DNA of 64,000 nt from assembly GCF_024323335.1 (NCBI RefSeq), contig NC_066582.1:88594944-88658943 (forward strand), in the 5' to 3' direction. Of this stretch, positions 1 to 10,043 are shown piece after piece (position 1 is the stretch's first letter; each line of letters starts with the position of its first letter). The position numbers and the translations under genes are program-made. The notes under the pieces were generated by a model. That model did not search any database, had not been told where the DNA came from, and saw only the letters and a program-made list of their open reading frames with translations. This stretch comes from Lathyrus oleraceus. Taxonomy: Eukaryota; Streptophyta; Magnoliopsida; Fabales; Fabaceae.

Positions 1-530
1 GTAGTTGGCTCTTTGCGTCTGATCATGTTAATGCCCCCACATGGCAAAAGGCCAAGGTGATGTTAGGATATTGAGCGGTGTTGGTGACACATGGATGTTG
101 TCGACGTAGATATGAAACTTGTGGCATGTTTGGACGTGGCGGTGACAGTCAACCTCCATGGTCATCCAATAGTAGCCGGCCCTTAAGATCATCTTTACCA
201 TAGTGTTCCCACTAGCGTGCGTCCCAAAGGATCCTTCATGAATTTCCATTATAGTCTTATTTGCTTCTTGCTTGTTCACACATCTAAGCAGAACTAAATC
301 ATAATTTCTCTTGTATAATACCCCTCAACTTAAGAAGAATTTGGATGATAGTTCCCGCAGATACTTCTTGTCGATGATAGATGCGTCCACATGGTACTCT
401 TAGTTCTCTAAGAATTTGATGATGTCGTAGAACCAAGAATGACCGTCAGCTTCGTCTTCTGCTTCAAGACAGTAAGCAGACTTGTCCAAGTAGTTGAGGT
501 GAAAGGATGGAGCTTCGTTCTTTCACTTAG
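1..530 (-). pseudogene. Integrase N-terminus (HHCC zinc-binding), degenerate
   Basis: The minus-strand translation contains the HEGSFGTHASG stretch, the GYYW motif and the C-H-K-F-H remnant of the HHCC zinc finger, then SPWPFAMWG just before the catalytic core. The core itself lies outside the window. The second cysteine of the C-x2-C pair is replaced (CHKF instead of CHKC). Stop codons interrupt the segment upstream of the zinc finger, around 320-420. The intact counterpart is the integrase reading frame that starts at 41288. Confidence 0.8.
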
Positions 531-1541
531 CCTTAAACATGGATGCCAAGGTGTCAGCTAGCTGATTCTTTTTTTGAGGGATGTGGTTGAATGTAATCTC
601 ATCAAAGTAGGGGATTAGTTTCAAGACATTCTCTTTGTAAGGAATGAGCTTATGATCTCTAGTATCCTAATCTCCATTGACTTGGCTGATTACCAAGGCT
701 GAATCTCCTTAGAATTCTAGGATTTTGATCCTCAAATCCATAGCAGCTTCAATACCAAAGATACAAGCCTCGTACTTGGCCATATTGTTTGTACATTCAA
801 AATACAACCTTGAGGTGAAGGGGAGGTGGAAATTAGTTGGAGAAGTGATTATTTCCCTAATGCTATTGCCGTGAGCATTAGAAGCTCCATCAAAAACCAA
901 GGTCCATCGGGATCCAAGCCTGGTCCTTCCTCGGGACCAGGGATGTTGCAATCCCTAATCAACATGATGTCTTCACCGAGGAATTCAAAGCGCATAGAAT
1001 GAAAATCTTCCAAGGGTTGTTATGCAAGATAGTCAGACAATACACTCCCTTTGATGGCCTTTTGAGTGACATGTTGGATGTCGTACTCAGTTAAAGCCAT
1101 TTTCCATTGGGTTACTCTACCGGTTAGAGCCGGCTTCTCAAAGATGTATTTGACAGGATCCATCTTAGAGATCAACATTGTCGTATGAGTGAGCATGTAC
1201 TGTCTTTTTCAAGCATCGAATACCTACTCTCGCAATTGGTGAACTTCTTGCTCAAGTAGTATATTACGTGTTCTTTTCTACCAGTCTCGTCATGTTGACC
1301 GAGGACACACCGCATAGATCCTTCGAGGATGGTGAGGTACATGATTAATGGTCTACCAGGTATAAAAGGCATCAACACAAGGGGGTTCTTGCAAATACTC
1401 CTTTATTTTATCAAATGCGCCTTGGTAATCGTCGTTTCAAATGATAGTTTGATCCTTTTGAAGAAGTTTGAAGATTGGATCATAAGTAGCCGTGAGGTGA
1501 GATATGAAACTAGTAATGTAGTTCAATCTACCTAGGAATCC
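531..1541 (-). pseudogene. Ty3 RNase H plus second (archaeal-type) RNase H, degenerate
   Basis: Minus-strand frames from about 1541 to 1000 match the Ty3 RNase H that directly follows RT (LIMYLTILEGSM, VLGQHDETGRKE, YYLSKKFTNCESRYSMLEK). Frames from 951 to about 531 match a second RNase H domain (RWTLVFDGASN with its catalytic Asp, CTNNMAKYEA, DLRIKILEF). Two consecutive RNase H domains are a published hallmark of the Tat/Ogre lineage. Frameshifts separate the blocks, and the usual MAEYEA glutamate context is changed to MAKYEA. Confidence 0.75.
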
Positions 1542-2623
1542 TCAGACTTCCTTCTCAGTTTTGGGTGCAGGCATAACTTGTATGGCCTTCACTTTCTCGG
1601 GATCTACCTCAATGCCACGTTGGCTAATGATAAAACTTAGCAATTTTTTGGATCTTACCCCAAACATACACTTGTTGGGATTAAGCCGAAATTTGAACTT
1701 CCTAAGCCTCTCAAATAGCTTTTCTAGATTAACAAGGTGTTCCTCTTCGGTTTGAGACTTAGCTATCATGTCGTCAACGTAGACCTCAATCTCTCTATGA
1801 ATTATATCGTGAAAGAGAGTGACCATGGCTCATTGGTATGTGGCGCCGACATTCTTCAATGAAAAAGACATCATATTGTAGCAGAAGGTGCCCCATGGTG
1901 TTATGAAAATGGTTTTCTCCATATCTTCTAGAGCCATGCGGATCTGGTTATAACCGGAGAAACCATCCATAAAAGAGAAAATAGAGAACTGAGTTGTATT
2001 GTCCACTAGTACGTCAATGTATGGTAGAGGAAAGTCATCTTTGGGACTTGCTCTATTTAGATCTTTATAGTCTACGCACATTCTCACTTTACCATCCTTC
2101 TTAGGTACAAGCACAACGCTGGGAATCCATTGAGGATAATTGGAGACCGCTAGGAAACCGAGTTAAGCTGTTTTTGTACTTCCTCCTTGATCTTCATAGG
2201 CATATCGGGACGGGTCCTTCGTAGATTTTGCTTTACTGGAGAGAATTCTTCTTTAAGAGGCAGATGGTGAACCACAATGTCAGTATCGAGGCCAAACATG
2301 TCTTGGTATGACTATGCAAACACATCTTTGTACTCCTTCAAGAGCTTGATCAGTTTTGCCTTCACCTCATCTTTTAGAGCGAAGCCGATTCAAACTTCTT
2401 TTGTTTCCTCGTTTGTCCCAAGGTTAATCACTTCCACTGATTATTCGTGCGACTGGATGACCTTTTCCTCTTGCTTGATTAGTCTTGCCAGTTCTTCGGG
2501 GAGCTCAACCTCTTCCTCATAATCTTCATCGGCTTGATTAATTGGGTTGTCAAAGTCGTACGAGACTGTAGAAGAATTGTCATTGGTGGTTGTCGAGGGC
2601 GATCTGCACGATTTGAGGTTCAT
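1542..2623 (-). pseudogene. Ty3/gypsy reverse transcriptase, degenerate
   Basis: Two minus-strand frames (2114-1830 and 1826-1542) together cover the RT palm and fingers. Visible motifs are VPKKDGKVRMCVDYKDLN, FSFMDGFSGYNQI (motif A aspartate) and the catalytic YVDD, encoded at 1781-1770. A further frame at 2623-2441 encodes the acidic linker upstream of RT (EELARLIKQEEKVIQSHE). This linker resembles the stretch before RT in the Ogre copy at 39228. In-frame stops make this a pseudogene. Confidence 0.85.
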
Positions 2624-2874
2624 GTATTTATTGATATGAAAGAAAAGATGATTTGAAAGGAATTTTTTTATTAAGAAAAAATTTGAAAATAGCCATTTTG
2701 AAAAAAGAGTGAAATAAATAAATGAAAGACAAGAATCTCAAAATTGACTACGAACATGGATCTTTTCATTAATGATTAATAAGAAAATTCGATGAGGCCC
2801 TACAAATGATTCCCCCATGCCTTGGGATTGACATGGGTTCTTTTGATAAAAATAAAGGAAAACAACATTGGAAA
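2624..2874 (-). other. AT-rich gap between PR tail and RT linker, probable Ogre intron
   Basis: About 250 AT-rich bases with no coding signal separate the protease tail from the RT linker. They occupy the position where the plus-strand copy at 38959-39226 has a clear GT-AG intron. I could not find a donor and acceptor here that join the frames cleanly, so the intron call rests on position and composition only. Confidence 0.4.
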
Positions 2875-3166
2875 TTATATTTTAATTAGGGTCACTTTAG
2901 GTATTTCAATCTCGGTCCACTTGGTGGCACCCTTTCCATCGGTCTTTATGAAGATCAATCCAACATCTTCTTCTTCGTCTTCTTCCACGACAAATATACG
3001 ATTATCATCAAGGTAACCAACACTTGAGAAGTTTTCGGATAGCGGGAGCACTGATCCCTTTGTAGCTATCGGCCCGGGCTTCTTCAAATTCTGGGAGTTG
3101 TATCCCAAACCAATACGGTCCTTGTTAGCAGGAAGTTCAAGCATTCTTCCCCAGTATTAGGGGTGT
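2875..3166 (-). pseudogene. C-terminal tail of Ogre-type Gag-Pro
   Basis: The minus-strand frame carries a DRIGLGYNSQNL stretch and an acidic EEDEEED patch. It resembles the glycine-rich tail (SRAGIGFSSG, then an acidic run) that ends the Gag-Pro frame of the Ogre copies at 23290 and 38760. The protease active site is not present; the copy is cut at 3166 by the flanking LTR. Confidence 0.6.
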
Positions 3167-4652
3167 TGATCGCGACTTAGTAAGTCTATGGGAATCGTGA
3201 CTGCAAGTGCACAGTCGTATCACGTAGTTTTAAAGATTATCAAACCCAAAGGACTAATAATCGAACGTACCGTTATCTAATGTTACTATGTAAATCTAAG
3301 GCTGGGGATCTTTCTAAGATTGGAGGGATGAAGAGAAATAACTATAACGTAAATAAGATATTAATAAAGATATTTAATAAAGGGATATCAGTATGTAACG
3401 CATCAAACTTCCGGGATTCGATAGATAGTTAGTGTAATCTTAAAGATCAAAATATTCTTCAGTAGAAATTATTTATAAAAAGGACTTTGTCTCACACTCT
3501 CGTTTTTATTGACTCTGACCATACTCTTAAACCAGAATGCTTGGCTCTCGCGGCCTCATTATGAATTTAAAAGTAATTTTTGAATATGAATAAAGTCTAA
3601 TTAATCCTAAAGCACTCTCTCTGTGTTTAGGATTAATGCCTAGTTTCAGCTATCCGGTTAAAATCTCAAACTCTCGTTCTTATTAACTGTAACCTTTGTT
3701 TGCTTTGTACTCTCGTACGAAAAACAGTTTTGAATAAAACAAGAAACTAAAACCGAAAAATAATATTTTATAAAAGCCAACACCAATTATTTACGAATCC
3801 CGTCGTTTCGACAGTCTTTACATACCGATACCTATGGGCTTAGTCGGACATGGATCCGGTAACAGACATAATATTCAGATAATTAAGCATACAATAAGGC
3901 ATAAGTAATTAAAATGGCAATTAAAATAAAACCTGGAATATAAATCGAGAACTTAGAATGAATATTGATTCTTCAAATTAAACAATGCCGGCAAGCTTTG
4001 GCAATCGAGTACACCATTACAATCAAATTCAGATGCTTAAACAATAATTGCAATAGTCCCTGATGTGGAGAATCTATTGCTTTTACAAAGTAGGAAACTG
4101 CCTAAGAAAATCTAACAACAAAATCTAACTGAAAAAAATGCACTGCCTTGTTCGTAAAAACCGACCTTTCCATATATACTCCCCACTCTCCTTAAATGTA
4201 GCATTGGTTGGTTGAGAAAGTAAGAGGAGGTCGTGGCGGAAAGTGTGGAGAGGAATAAGGAAGACCAGGTTGATGGCGGCTGCCACAACCCTAATGTGGT
4301 CTACGTGGATGACGCCACATTTTGTGAGATGGGCGCCACGCATCCAAGCTTTGTTGAGGGCGCCACATTGTGTGAGGTGGGAGAGACCACTTCCTAAGGC
4401 TATATGGCGAGCGCCACACATCCAAGTGGTGGGCACCACCATTCATTTGGTGTGGTGAGCGCCATGCTTCCTATTTTTCTCCATTTTCTTCTCTTTTCCT
4501 TTCCTTTTTGCTATTTTCCACTTTGCTTGCCTATACATCTCTTAGTCGATAAATACCTGAAATAAACATAAAATACTGCATAATAATAAGTGTAAATCAA
4601 GGAAAAAGCAATGCATATTAAGCCAAATATATGATACGTTTTCGCGTTATCA
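3167..4652 (-). mobile_element. 3' LTR of a minus-strand Athila-like element
   Basis: On the minus strand the repeat begins TGATAACGCG at 4652 and ends CGCGATCA at 3167, giving TG...CA ends and a length of 1486 bp. A purine tract (AAGTATGGGGGAG) lies immediately upstream of the 4652 end, as expected for a polypurine tract next to a 3' LTR. The start, the tract and the Athila-type ORFs to its right support an Athila-like assignment. A TATATATG box and a cluster of GGCGCC motifs lie inside it. The matching 5' LTR is not in the window. Confidence 0.75.
4171..4467 (-). promoter_or_regulatory. Probable LTR promoter: GGCGCCAC-type cluster plus TATA box
   Basis: Reading leftward, several GCGCCAC or close variants (about 4458, 4409, 4359, 4332, 4312) precede a TATATATG box (minus strand, 4178-4171) by roughly 130 bp. 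The same arrangement is repeated upstream of the ORF that starts at 7149. The TATA box fits a U3 promoter; the role of the CG-rich motifs is unknown. Confidence 0.5.
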
Positions 4653-4690
4653 AACTCCCCCATACTTAAACCTTTGCTTGTCCTCAAGCA
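4653..4690 (-). other. Polypurine tract and conserved GGACAAGCAAAGG lead-in
   Basis: On the minus strand the sequence reads GAGGACAAGCAAAGG, then TTTAAGTATGGGGGAG, and then the LTR start TGATAACG. This purine run directly upstream of the 3' LTR is the expected plus-strand primer of reverse transcription. The stretch 4691-5655, between here and the ORF, is AT-rich untranslated sequence in which I see no gene. Confidence 0.65.
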
Positions 4691-5655
4691 TATTCCGCGT
4701 ACATGAATAAATTAAAAAAAAGTTTTCTAAAATCTTTGCAGCATATAGTATCAAGACTCGTGAAAGACACAATTGCATTCGGGTACTCATTCTAGTTTAT
4801 AAACTCTACTTTGGTCCGAAATTGCATCAACAGGTACTAACTTCCATACTAAGGGTATCGTTGGAACACTTAGTCACAATAGTGCAACCATAAGCCTCCC
4901 TCATACACAAACCAATCTGAATCATGTCATCATGCCTAAGCCAACCTTACTAATCCTTCTTTTTATCCTTTTTTATTCTGGTGCAATCACATTAAGCCCG
5001 TTATACTTTCACATTCATAGCAAGATAATCTGTTAGTGACTATGATCTCATCATTATTTATTTATTTCTTTTCTCACACTTTGGCTCAAATACAGCTAAA
5101 GATGGTTATACCGTTGGGTTAAATGACCGGGTGAGGGTCACGTAACTTAGAAGGAACAACATTTTTCATAAATTTTGTTAATCTTTTTCTCGTTTAAGCC
5201 TGAGATCATACACTTATTTGCATCAAATTCTTGCGTAGTGTGTGCTTAGGATGGTGTTGACTGCTAGATAAACTACTTAAGGAATATTAAAGGATAGAAT
5301 TTAAGGCTATGGCATGACAAGTACTCAAATCGATCTTATACTTGGGAGATTTAAGGTGATAAAATGATACCGATCTTGTAAAGATTTTCCAAAACTCTAA
5401 AATTCAACCTCAGTTTTATTTATAGTTTAGGTTTTTCAAAATATGTAATGTATTTCTAAGTCTAGATTTTTGCAAAAAAAATTTAATGGCTTAAGCAAAT
5501 GGGAGAATTAGTAAATAATGGAAACCATGCATAAAGACTCGACAACACATTGATATTTGACTCGACTAACACTTAACAAAAATAAAATAGCAAAAGGAAA
5601 TAACAATAATTTAAATCTACCTAGAAAGTGATAAATAAAAGCAGTAAAGCTTCCT

Positions 5656-5692
5656 CCCCCATACTTAAACCGTGCATTGTCCCCAATGCAAT
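5656..5692 (-). other. Second polypurine-tract-like motif about 1 kb upstream of the LTR
   Basis: The minus strand reads GGGGACAATGCACGG followed by TTTAAGTATGGGGGAGG. This nearly repeats the motif next to the LTR at 4653-4690. It sits just past the end of the ORF that stops at 5733. It may be a central-type polypurine tract or the remnant of an older LTR boundary. Confidence 0.5.
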
Positions 5693-5732
5693 GACATAAG
5701 ATAGGAAAGAAAGGTAGAACTTGGGTAGCCTG

Positions 5733-7149
5733 CTACTGGCGCCTTCTGCCACGTGTTCGTGCATGTCCACCATTCCCAGGCTGGTGAGGTGTCGTACCCG
5801 CATAAGAGGCATATTCTTGTAGATCTTCCACACGCACTGCCAATGCTGCCATTTCATCGATCAAGCCAGACATGTTATGTTCGGTCCTGAAAGCGTAGTC
5901 ATGCTGGTCATGCTGCATCTGGCGAAGTATTTGCATCATTTCTGTTTGCTGAGCTTCCATGTTTTGAAATTGTTGGTCGCGCTAAGCGTCTAATTCGCTA
6001 TGCCGCAGCAGTTCAACATAGATCTCATCAAGAGTGGAAGGTGCCACATTTCTTTCTGGATCTTTGGCTGGATGATGTACCTGTAACATTTTCAGAAGAC
6101 ATATGTGTGGTGTGTGGGTGTGTGTCAGTAACGGGAGCAACTTTCTCCTAAATATAATCCTCATCGATGTCCCCACCAGCAGCTACATTCTCAAGAATGT
6201 GCGCGGGGACTTGGTTAGGCACTGGATCATGAATATAACAATAATTTTCCGGATTACACACATCAGTGCGAATTGGGTTTGGGAGGATGAAATCTTGAAA
6301 AACATTGTTTGCAACCATTAGGTGAAACTTACCGTCTCGCCTTCGTTTTACCAATTTCATGCTCCTCGTCATGTTAATGTCAATGGCACGAGGTGGGAGC
6401 GGAGTTAGCCGGGAGAATTTATCTTCGAGTCCTAGGACTCTGGCTATTGAGGTTATTAGACCTCCAAAAATAATTGGCCCTCTCCTCGCCTTGACAATGG
6501 CCTGCATGTGAGAGAACATAAAAGGGATGGTATTTACCTTTTATGGCATAAAAGTGACGAACAGATAAAAGAGTTCTTTTTCGTTCACCTTGTTAGAGTT
6601 GGCTCGGCCAAAAATGGTGCATGCCAATATTTGGAGGAAATAACGAATAGCCGGATTATGAATTAAAGTGGCTTTGTTTCCCTCAAAATTGTGGGTTACT
6701 GTACCTGTTATTGCCCTCCAAAATGGTTGAAAGGCGTGCTGCCAACCTCCAGTATCTGGGACCTCACTTACTACGCCATCCCCATGGGGGAATTGTAGCA
6801 GGTCCGCTAGTTGGGCAAAGGTAAAAGCATATTCTATGTTGATGAAGCAAAACAGGGCGGTCCCACTAGAATAGTTTGTGTTGGGTGTGGGACTAAAAAT
6901 TAACGAACTAAGGAATTCTAGTGTTAATTAAGCATAGACTGAGTCTTTAAAAGATAGGAAATAATTTAAACTTAAAGTGTTTAGCATATGATTAACACTA
7001 TCTAGAATTCCTAAGGCTATTAAGCAGGGTTCATCGGTGTACCTTGTTGATTCGATTTCTCTTGCGCTTAGAGCTGTGTAAATCTCTTCCTATAATTCAC
7101 CTGATTCACCGTTTCTGAATAATATTTCGTATTCCCTCATTTGTTCCAT
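5733..7149 (-). pseudogene. Athila-type extra ORF, copy A (broken)
   Basis: An ATG at 7149 opens a minus-strand frame that can be followed to about 6148 with three nonsense codons (one at 7092-7090, one near 6930, one near 6545). It continues in another frame to 5733 through a glutamine- and histidine-rich, coiled-coil-like tail (MEAQQTEMMQILRQMQHDQH). Landmarks shared with copy B are LTLEFLSSL, an FxxxxxEY...ADLLxFP block, [13 protein letters not shown], and RGPIIFGGLITSIARVLGL. These resemble the Arabidopsis retrotransposon ORF-1 (ATHILA) family and loosely the plant mobile domain. Function is unknown. A promoter-like block lies just upstream. Confidence 0.65.
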
Positions 7150-7249
7150 GACTGAATTTCACACTACTCGTGTAATGTAGTAAGAATGTAGCAAGAAAGT
7201 GGAGAATTATGTTTATGAGAGGTGTGGTTTTGTGAGATTATGTTGGTGA

Positions 7250-7520
7250 TTTATATAGAGATGATGGTGGTTGGAAATTGATGAATGAAATAAATTTTAT
7301 TGAATGGTTTTCAATGCCTCGATCAAAGGATTTGAAAGTGGTTGAAGAAGCTTTATTACAATGTCTAGCATGCAATGGATAAGGCAATTAAAGGATTTAT
7401 GTGACAATAATACAACAGCGTGTGCGTGGGGATTATTGAAGTGGCTGGCGCCACTAAGAGGTTATGGTGGGCGCCACAATGTTCACATGGGCGCCACAAT
7501 TTGTGTGTGGCAGGCGCCAC
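7250..7520 (-). promoter_or_regulatory. Promoter-like block upstream of extra ORF copy A
   Basis: Reading leftward, four GGCGCCAC motifs (starting at 7513, 7490, 7470 and 7447, spaced 20-23 bp) are followed about 190 bp later by a TATATAAA box (minus strand, 7257-7250). The ATG at 7149 follows about 100 bp later. This mirrors the motif-plus-TATA arrangement in the LTR at 4171-4467. It looks like an internal promoter for the ORF; a degraded LTR remnant is the main alternative. Confidence 0.5.
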
Positions 7521-7890
7521 ATGCAGTGTTGTGTGTTCCCATGTCTTATCATTTTGAAACTCTTAGCCTTTGCATACTATCTTTGACCACACCTTTTGCA
7601 TGATAAATTAATTTGGCCGACATTTAATGTTAATTGTACAATTAGGTGAAATAAAACCAACATAATATATAGAAGTAATAATTAGAAATAAGATATGGTA
7701 AAATGAAATTAAAATACAAAATTGAAAAATAAAAGAATGAGGTAGATAGGAAAGGAAAATATAATTCGTCTACTGGAATAAAAAGAAATGAAATAAATAA
7801 AATTCCCAATGTGTAAAAACAACAATAAAATTCCAAACAAGAAAATGAAATTTAAAATCAATGTTAGTAAATCGGTAATATTCCTATAAA
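7521..7890. other. AT-rich spacer between extra ORF copies
   Basis: This stretch lies between the GGCGCC cluster and the end of ORF copy B. It is strongly AT-rich, especially 7640-7880. I see no coding or RNA-gene signal in it. Confidence 0.6.
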
Positions 7891-8319
7891 TTAGCCATTA
7901 CGGCGACTGCTGGCAGGAGGAGCAAACGAGTAGAAGTTCTGGAAAATGTGATCCAGGTTCTCTATCACTACATCCATAAAGTTGTGGAAGTCCACGCGCA
8001 AAGTGCTCAGCTCACCTCTCAGGTTGGCAATGTCTGTCTGGACAGCCTCGATGGCAGCAACATGATCGGTAGTAGGTGCATCAGGTATAACTGGGACGTG
8101 TGATTCAACGTTAGAGAGAAAGGTATCATAGTGGTCGTAGATTTGGGGTGTCTCTGGAGGAGAAGGTGGTGCATATGATGGTCCATCCAAATCATAGATC
8201 CAGTTGTTCCTATCATGTAGACTTGTCCTATGGCTTGGCAGGGTAAACAAGTGTACTACTTGGCAGTTAATTAGAAATTCAAACACATCCGAGCCTAGGT
8301 TCCTAATGATACTAGTGTT

Positions 8320-10043
8320 TGTAATACCCCAAAATTTACCCTTCATTTTTCCTAGAAGCATACGCTTTACACCTCATGCAAGCATTCATTTTTAGGCCAT
8401 TTAGCATTTGCATTTCATCATGGCAATCGGTATATTTTTCAAAAAAAGAAAAAAAAATGAAAAAAAAAAAGAAAAAAAAAACGAAAAAAGAAATAAAGAA
8501 ATAAATAAATAAATAAATAAATAAAAGAAAAAACTTGGACTTGGACCTCTCTCATTTGAGCCCACAGGTCCACAAAAATCAGGTTATAAATTCTGAGTTT
8601 CAGTGAAACAAAAGGCCATTCTATTCCTATTACCCTGTCTGGGAAAAAGATAGTGAGAGAAGAACCCTGTCTGGGAAAAAGATAGTGAGAGAAGAACCCT
8701 GGGGAAAAAGATAGTGAGAGAAGAGCTAACAGAGTTCAGAGCAACCTCCAGGCAACTCTGAAAGGTTCATTCTGACTCACACACTTTCAGCTCAAGCAAA
8801 CCCTAACATTGGTTTGCAAATCCAGCCGTGCCATTTGATTTCAACCGATCTCTCCAATCAGGTTTGCCCTTATTCCCATTACCTTTGTGCTTTGAAGTTG
8901 AATACTCTGAATGTTTGAGGTATGATGGATGAATTTCATTAGGTTTTTGCCCACGGGTTCATAATTATGTATGAATGTATAAATAATGCCTTGAATGCTT
9001 AATCGTTTAATTTCTGAAGTGTATGCCACAGGGTTTGAGGTTTCTGAAACCATACTGTTATCCATGAAAAAAATGCTTATCGTGTTTCACTAACCCTTTC
9101 GTTGAGTTTTTGTGAAGGCTCACATGACTTTTGCAGGGATAGCTTGCCTGGTGTTCCACTTTATTTGTGGGATACCACCTGGAGGTTTATTCCGATTACC
9201 TGTACTGACTCACTTTCTTTGATGGTGTTTAGCTTGGAAGGATCCCTGAGTTTCCCATTCCTCTAATTGTTGTTACTTCGGATCTTTATCCGCGTGGTAC
9301 TTTTACATTTTTCCCGCATTTTACTGCTTTCCTAGCTGGAAGACCTCGATAGGAGGCAATGTTTTTGTGTGTTTATTTTTTTTACAGGTTCCTTCGTCCA
9401 AGACTCCTTTTGCATGAGCATCCCTAACCCTTCATTGATTTTTCTTCTCCTAAACACACGTTTACTCCTTCTACTACAGGTGAGTAAGTCTCCAAAGGTC
9501 GAGCATCCGGTAGATTGCGTAGTAACGTCGTCCGCCCCCAAAACATAATCCTTAACCCCGTAATTAGCCAAACTACGGCTTGCTCTGATTCTCATTCCAG
9601 ATGAGATACGTAGGCATAAGACGCGATGTCTTAGCGAGCACACATCCCCCAAACCCATAGGTCAGCCGAGCTACGAAGACTCTGATTCTCATATTCAGAT
9701 GAGATACGTATGCAGTGGATGCGACATCCGCGCGAGTCATTTTCATTTAACCCCTTTTTTAGTAAACAGCACAAGATAAACTCACACCCTTTAGACAAGA
9801 ACTACAAAAGTGGATCCCGTAGAGTACTACGAATGCGTAGGGGTGCTAATACCTTCCCTTCGCATAACCGACTCCCGAACCCAAGATTTGGTTGCGAGAC
9901 CTTGCCTTTTCCTTTCCTCTTTTCAGGTTTACTTCGAGCGTTTCCTTTCCCTCCTTTGGGATAAATAATGCACGGTGCCGACTCTTCTGTCATTTTCTTT
10001 CGCCGATTTTTTTTTCACACACTGTATTTTTCAGGTTGCGATA
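8320..10043 (+). mobile_element. Solo LTR (Ogre/Tat-related) with 5-bp target duplication
   Basis: The repeat starts TGTAATACCCC at 8320 and ends GGTTGCGATA at 10043 (1724 bp). The final dinucleotide TA is probably a decayed CA. It is flanked by GTGTT at 8315-8319 and 10044-10048. It sits inside the minus-strand ORF and no internal region accompanies it, so it is a solo LTR left by LTR-LTR recombination. A TATAAATT box lies at 8585-8592. The U5-side block at 9815-9900 (GGGTGCTAATACCTTCCC) recurs in the other large LTRs of this window. Confidence 0.8.
8440..8722 (+). repeat. A-rich/AAAT microsatellite and a triplicated short unit inside the solo LTR
   Basis: Positions 8440-8530 are an adenine-rich tract that includes a run of about five ATAA units. 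Positions 8633-8722 hold three head-to-tail copies (the last one shortened) of a unit containing GGGAAAAAGATAGTGAGAG. Both are local slippage or duplication products within the LTR. Confidence 0.75.

Larger units (their letters stand above)
1..3166 (-). mobile_element. Ogre/Tat-type Ty3/gypsy fragment (PR tail to integrase N-terminus)
   Basis: Reading leftward on the minus strand, the order is protease C-terminal tail, an unassigned intron-like gap, reverse transcriptase, two RNase H regions and the zinc-binding N-terminus of integrase. This is Ty3/gypsy order. The blocks are clearly related to the plus-strand Ogre copy at 28155-45741 but belong to a diverged subfamily, because the region just before RT differs. 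The frame is broken many times, so it is a dead copy. It runs off the left edge of the window and is cut at 3166/3167 by the end of an Athila-like LTR, which suggests that the Athila element inserted into this Ogre copy. Confidence 0.85.

Noticed and set aside
7891..8361. Start of the minus-strand frame at 8361 (MLLGKMKGKFWG) as a true protein N-terminus
   Set aside because: These first codons come from reading into the inserted solo LTR; the genuine ORF continues across the insertion from 10044.
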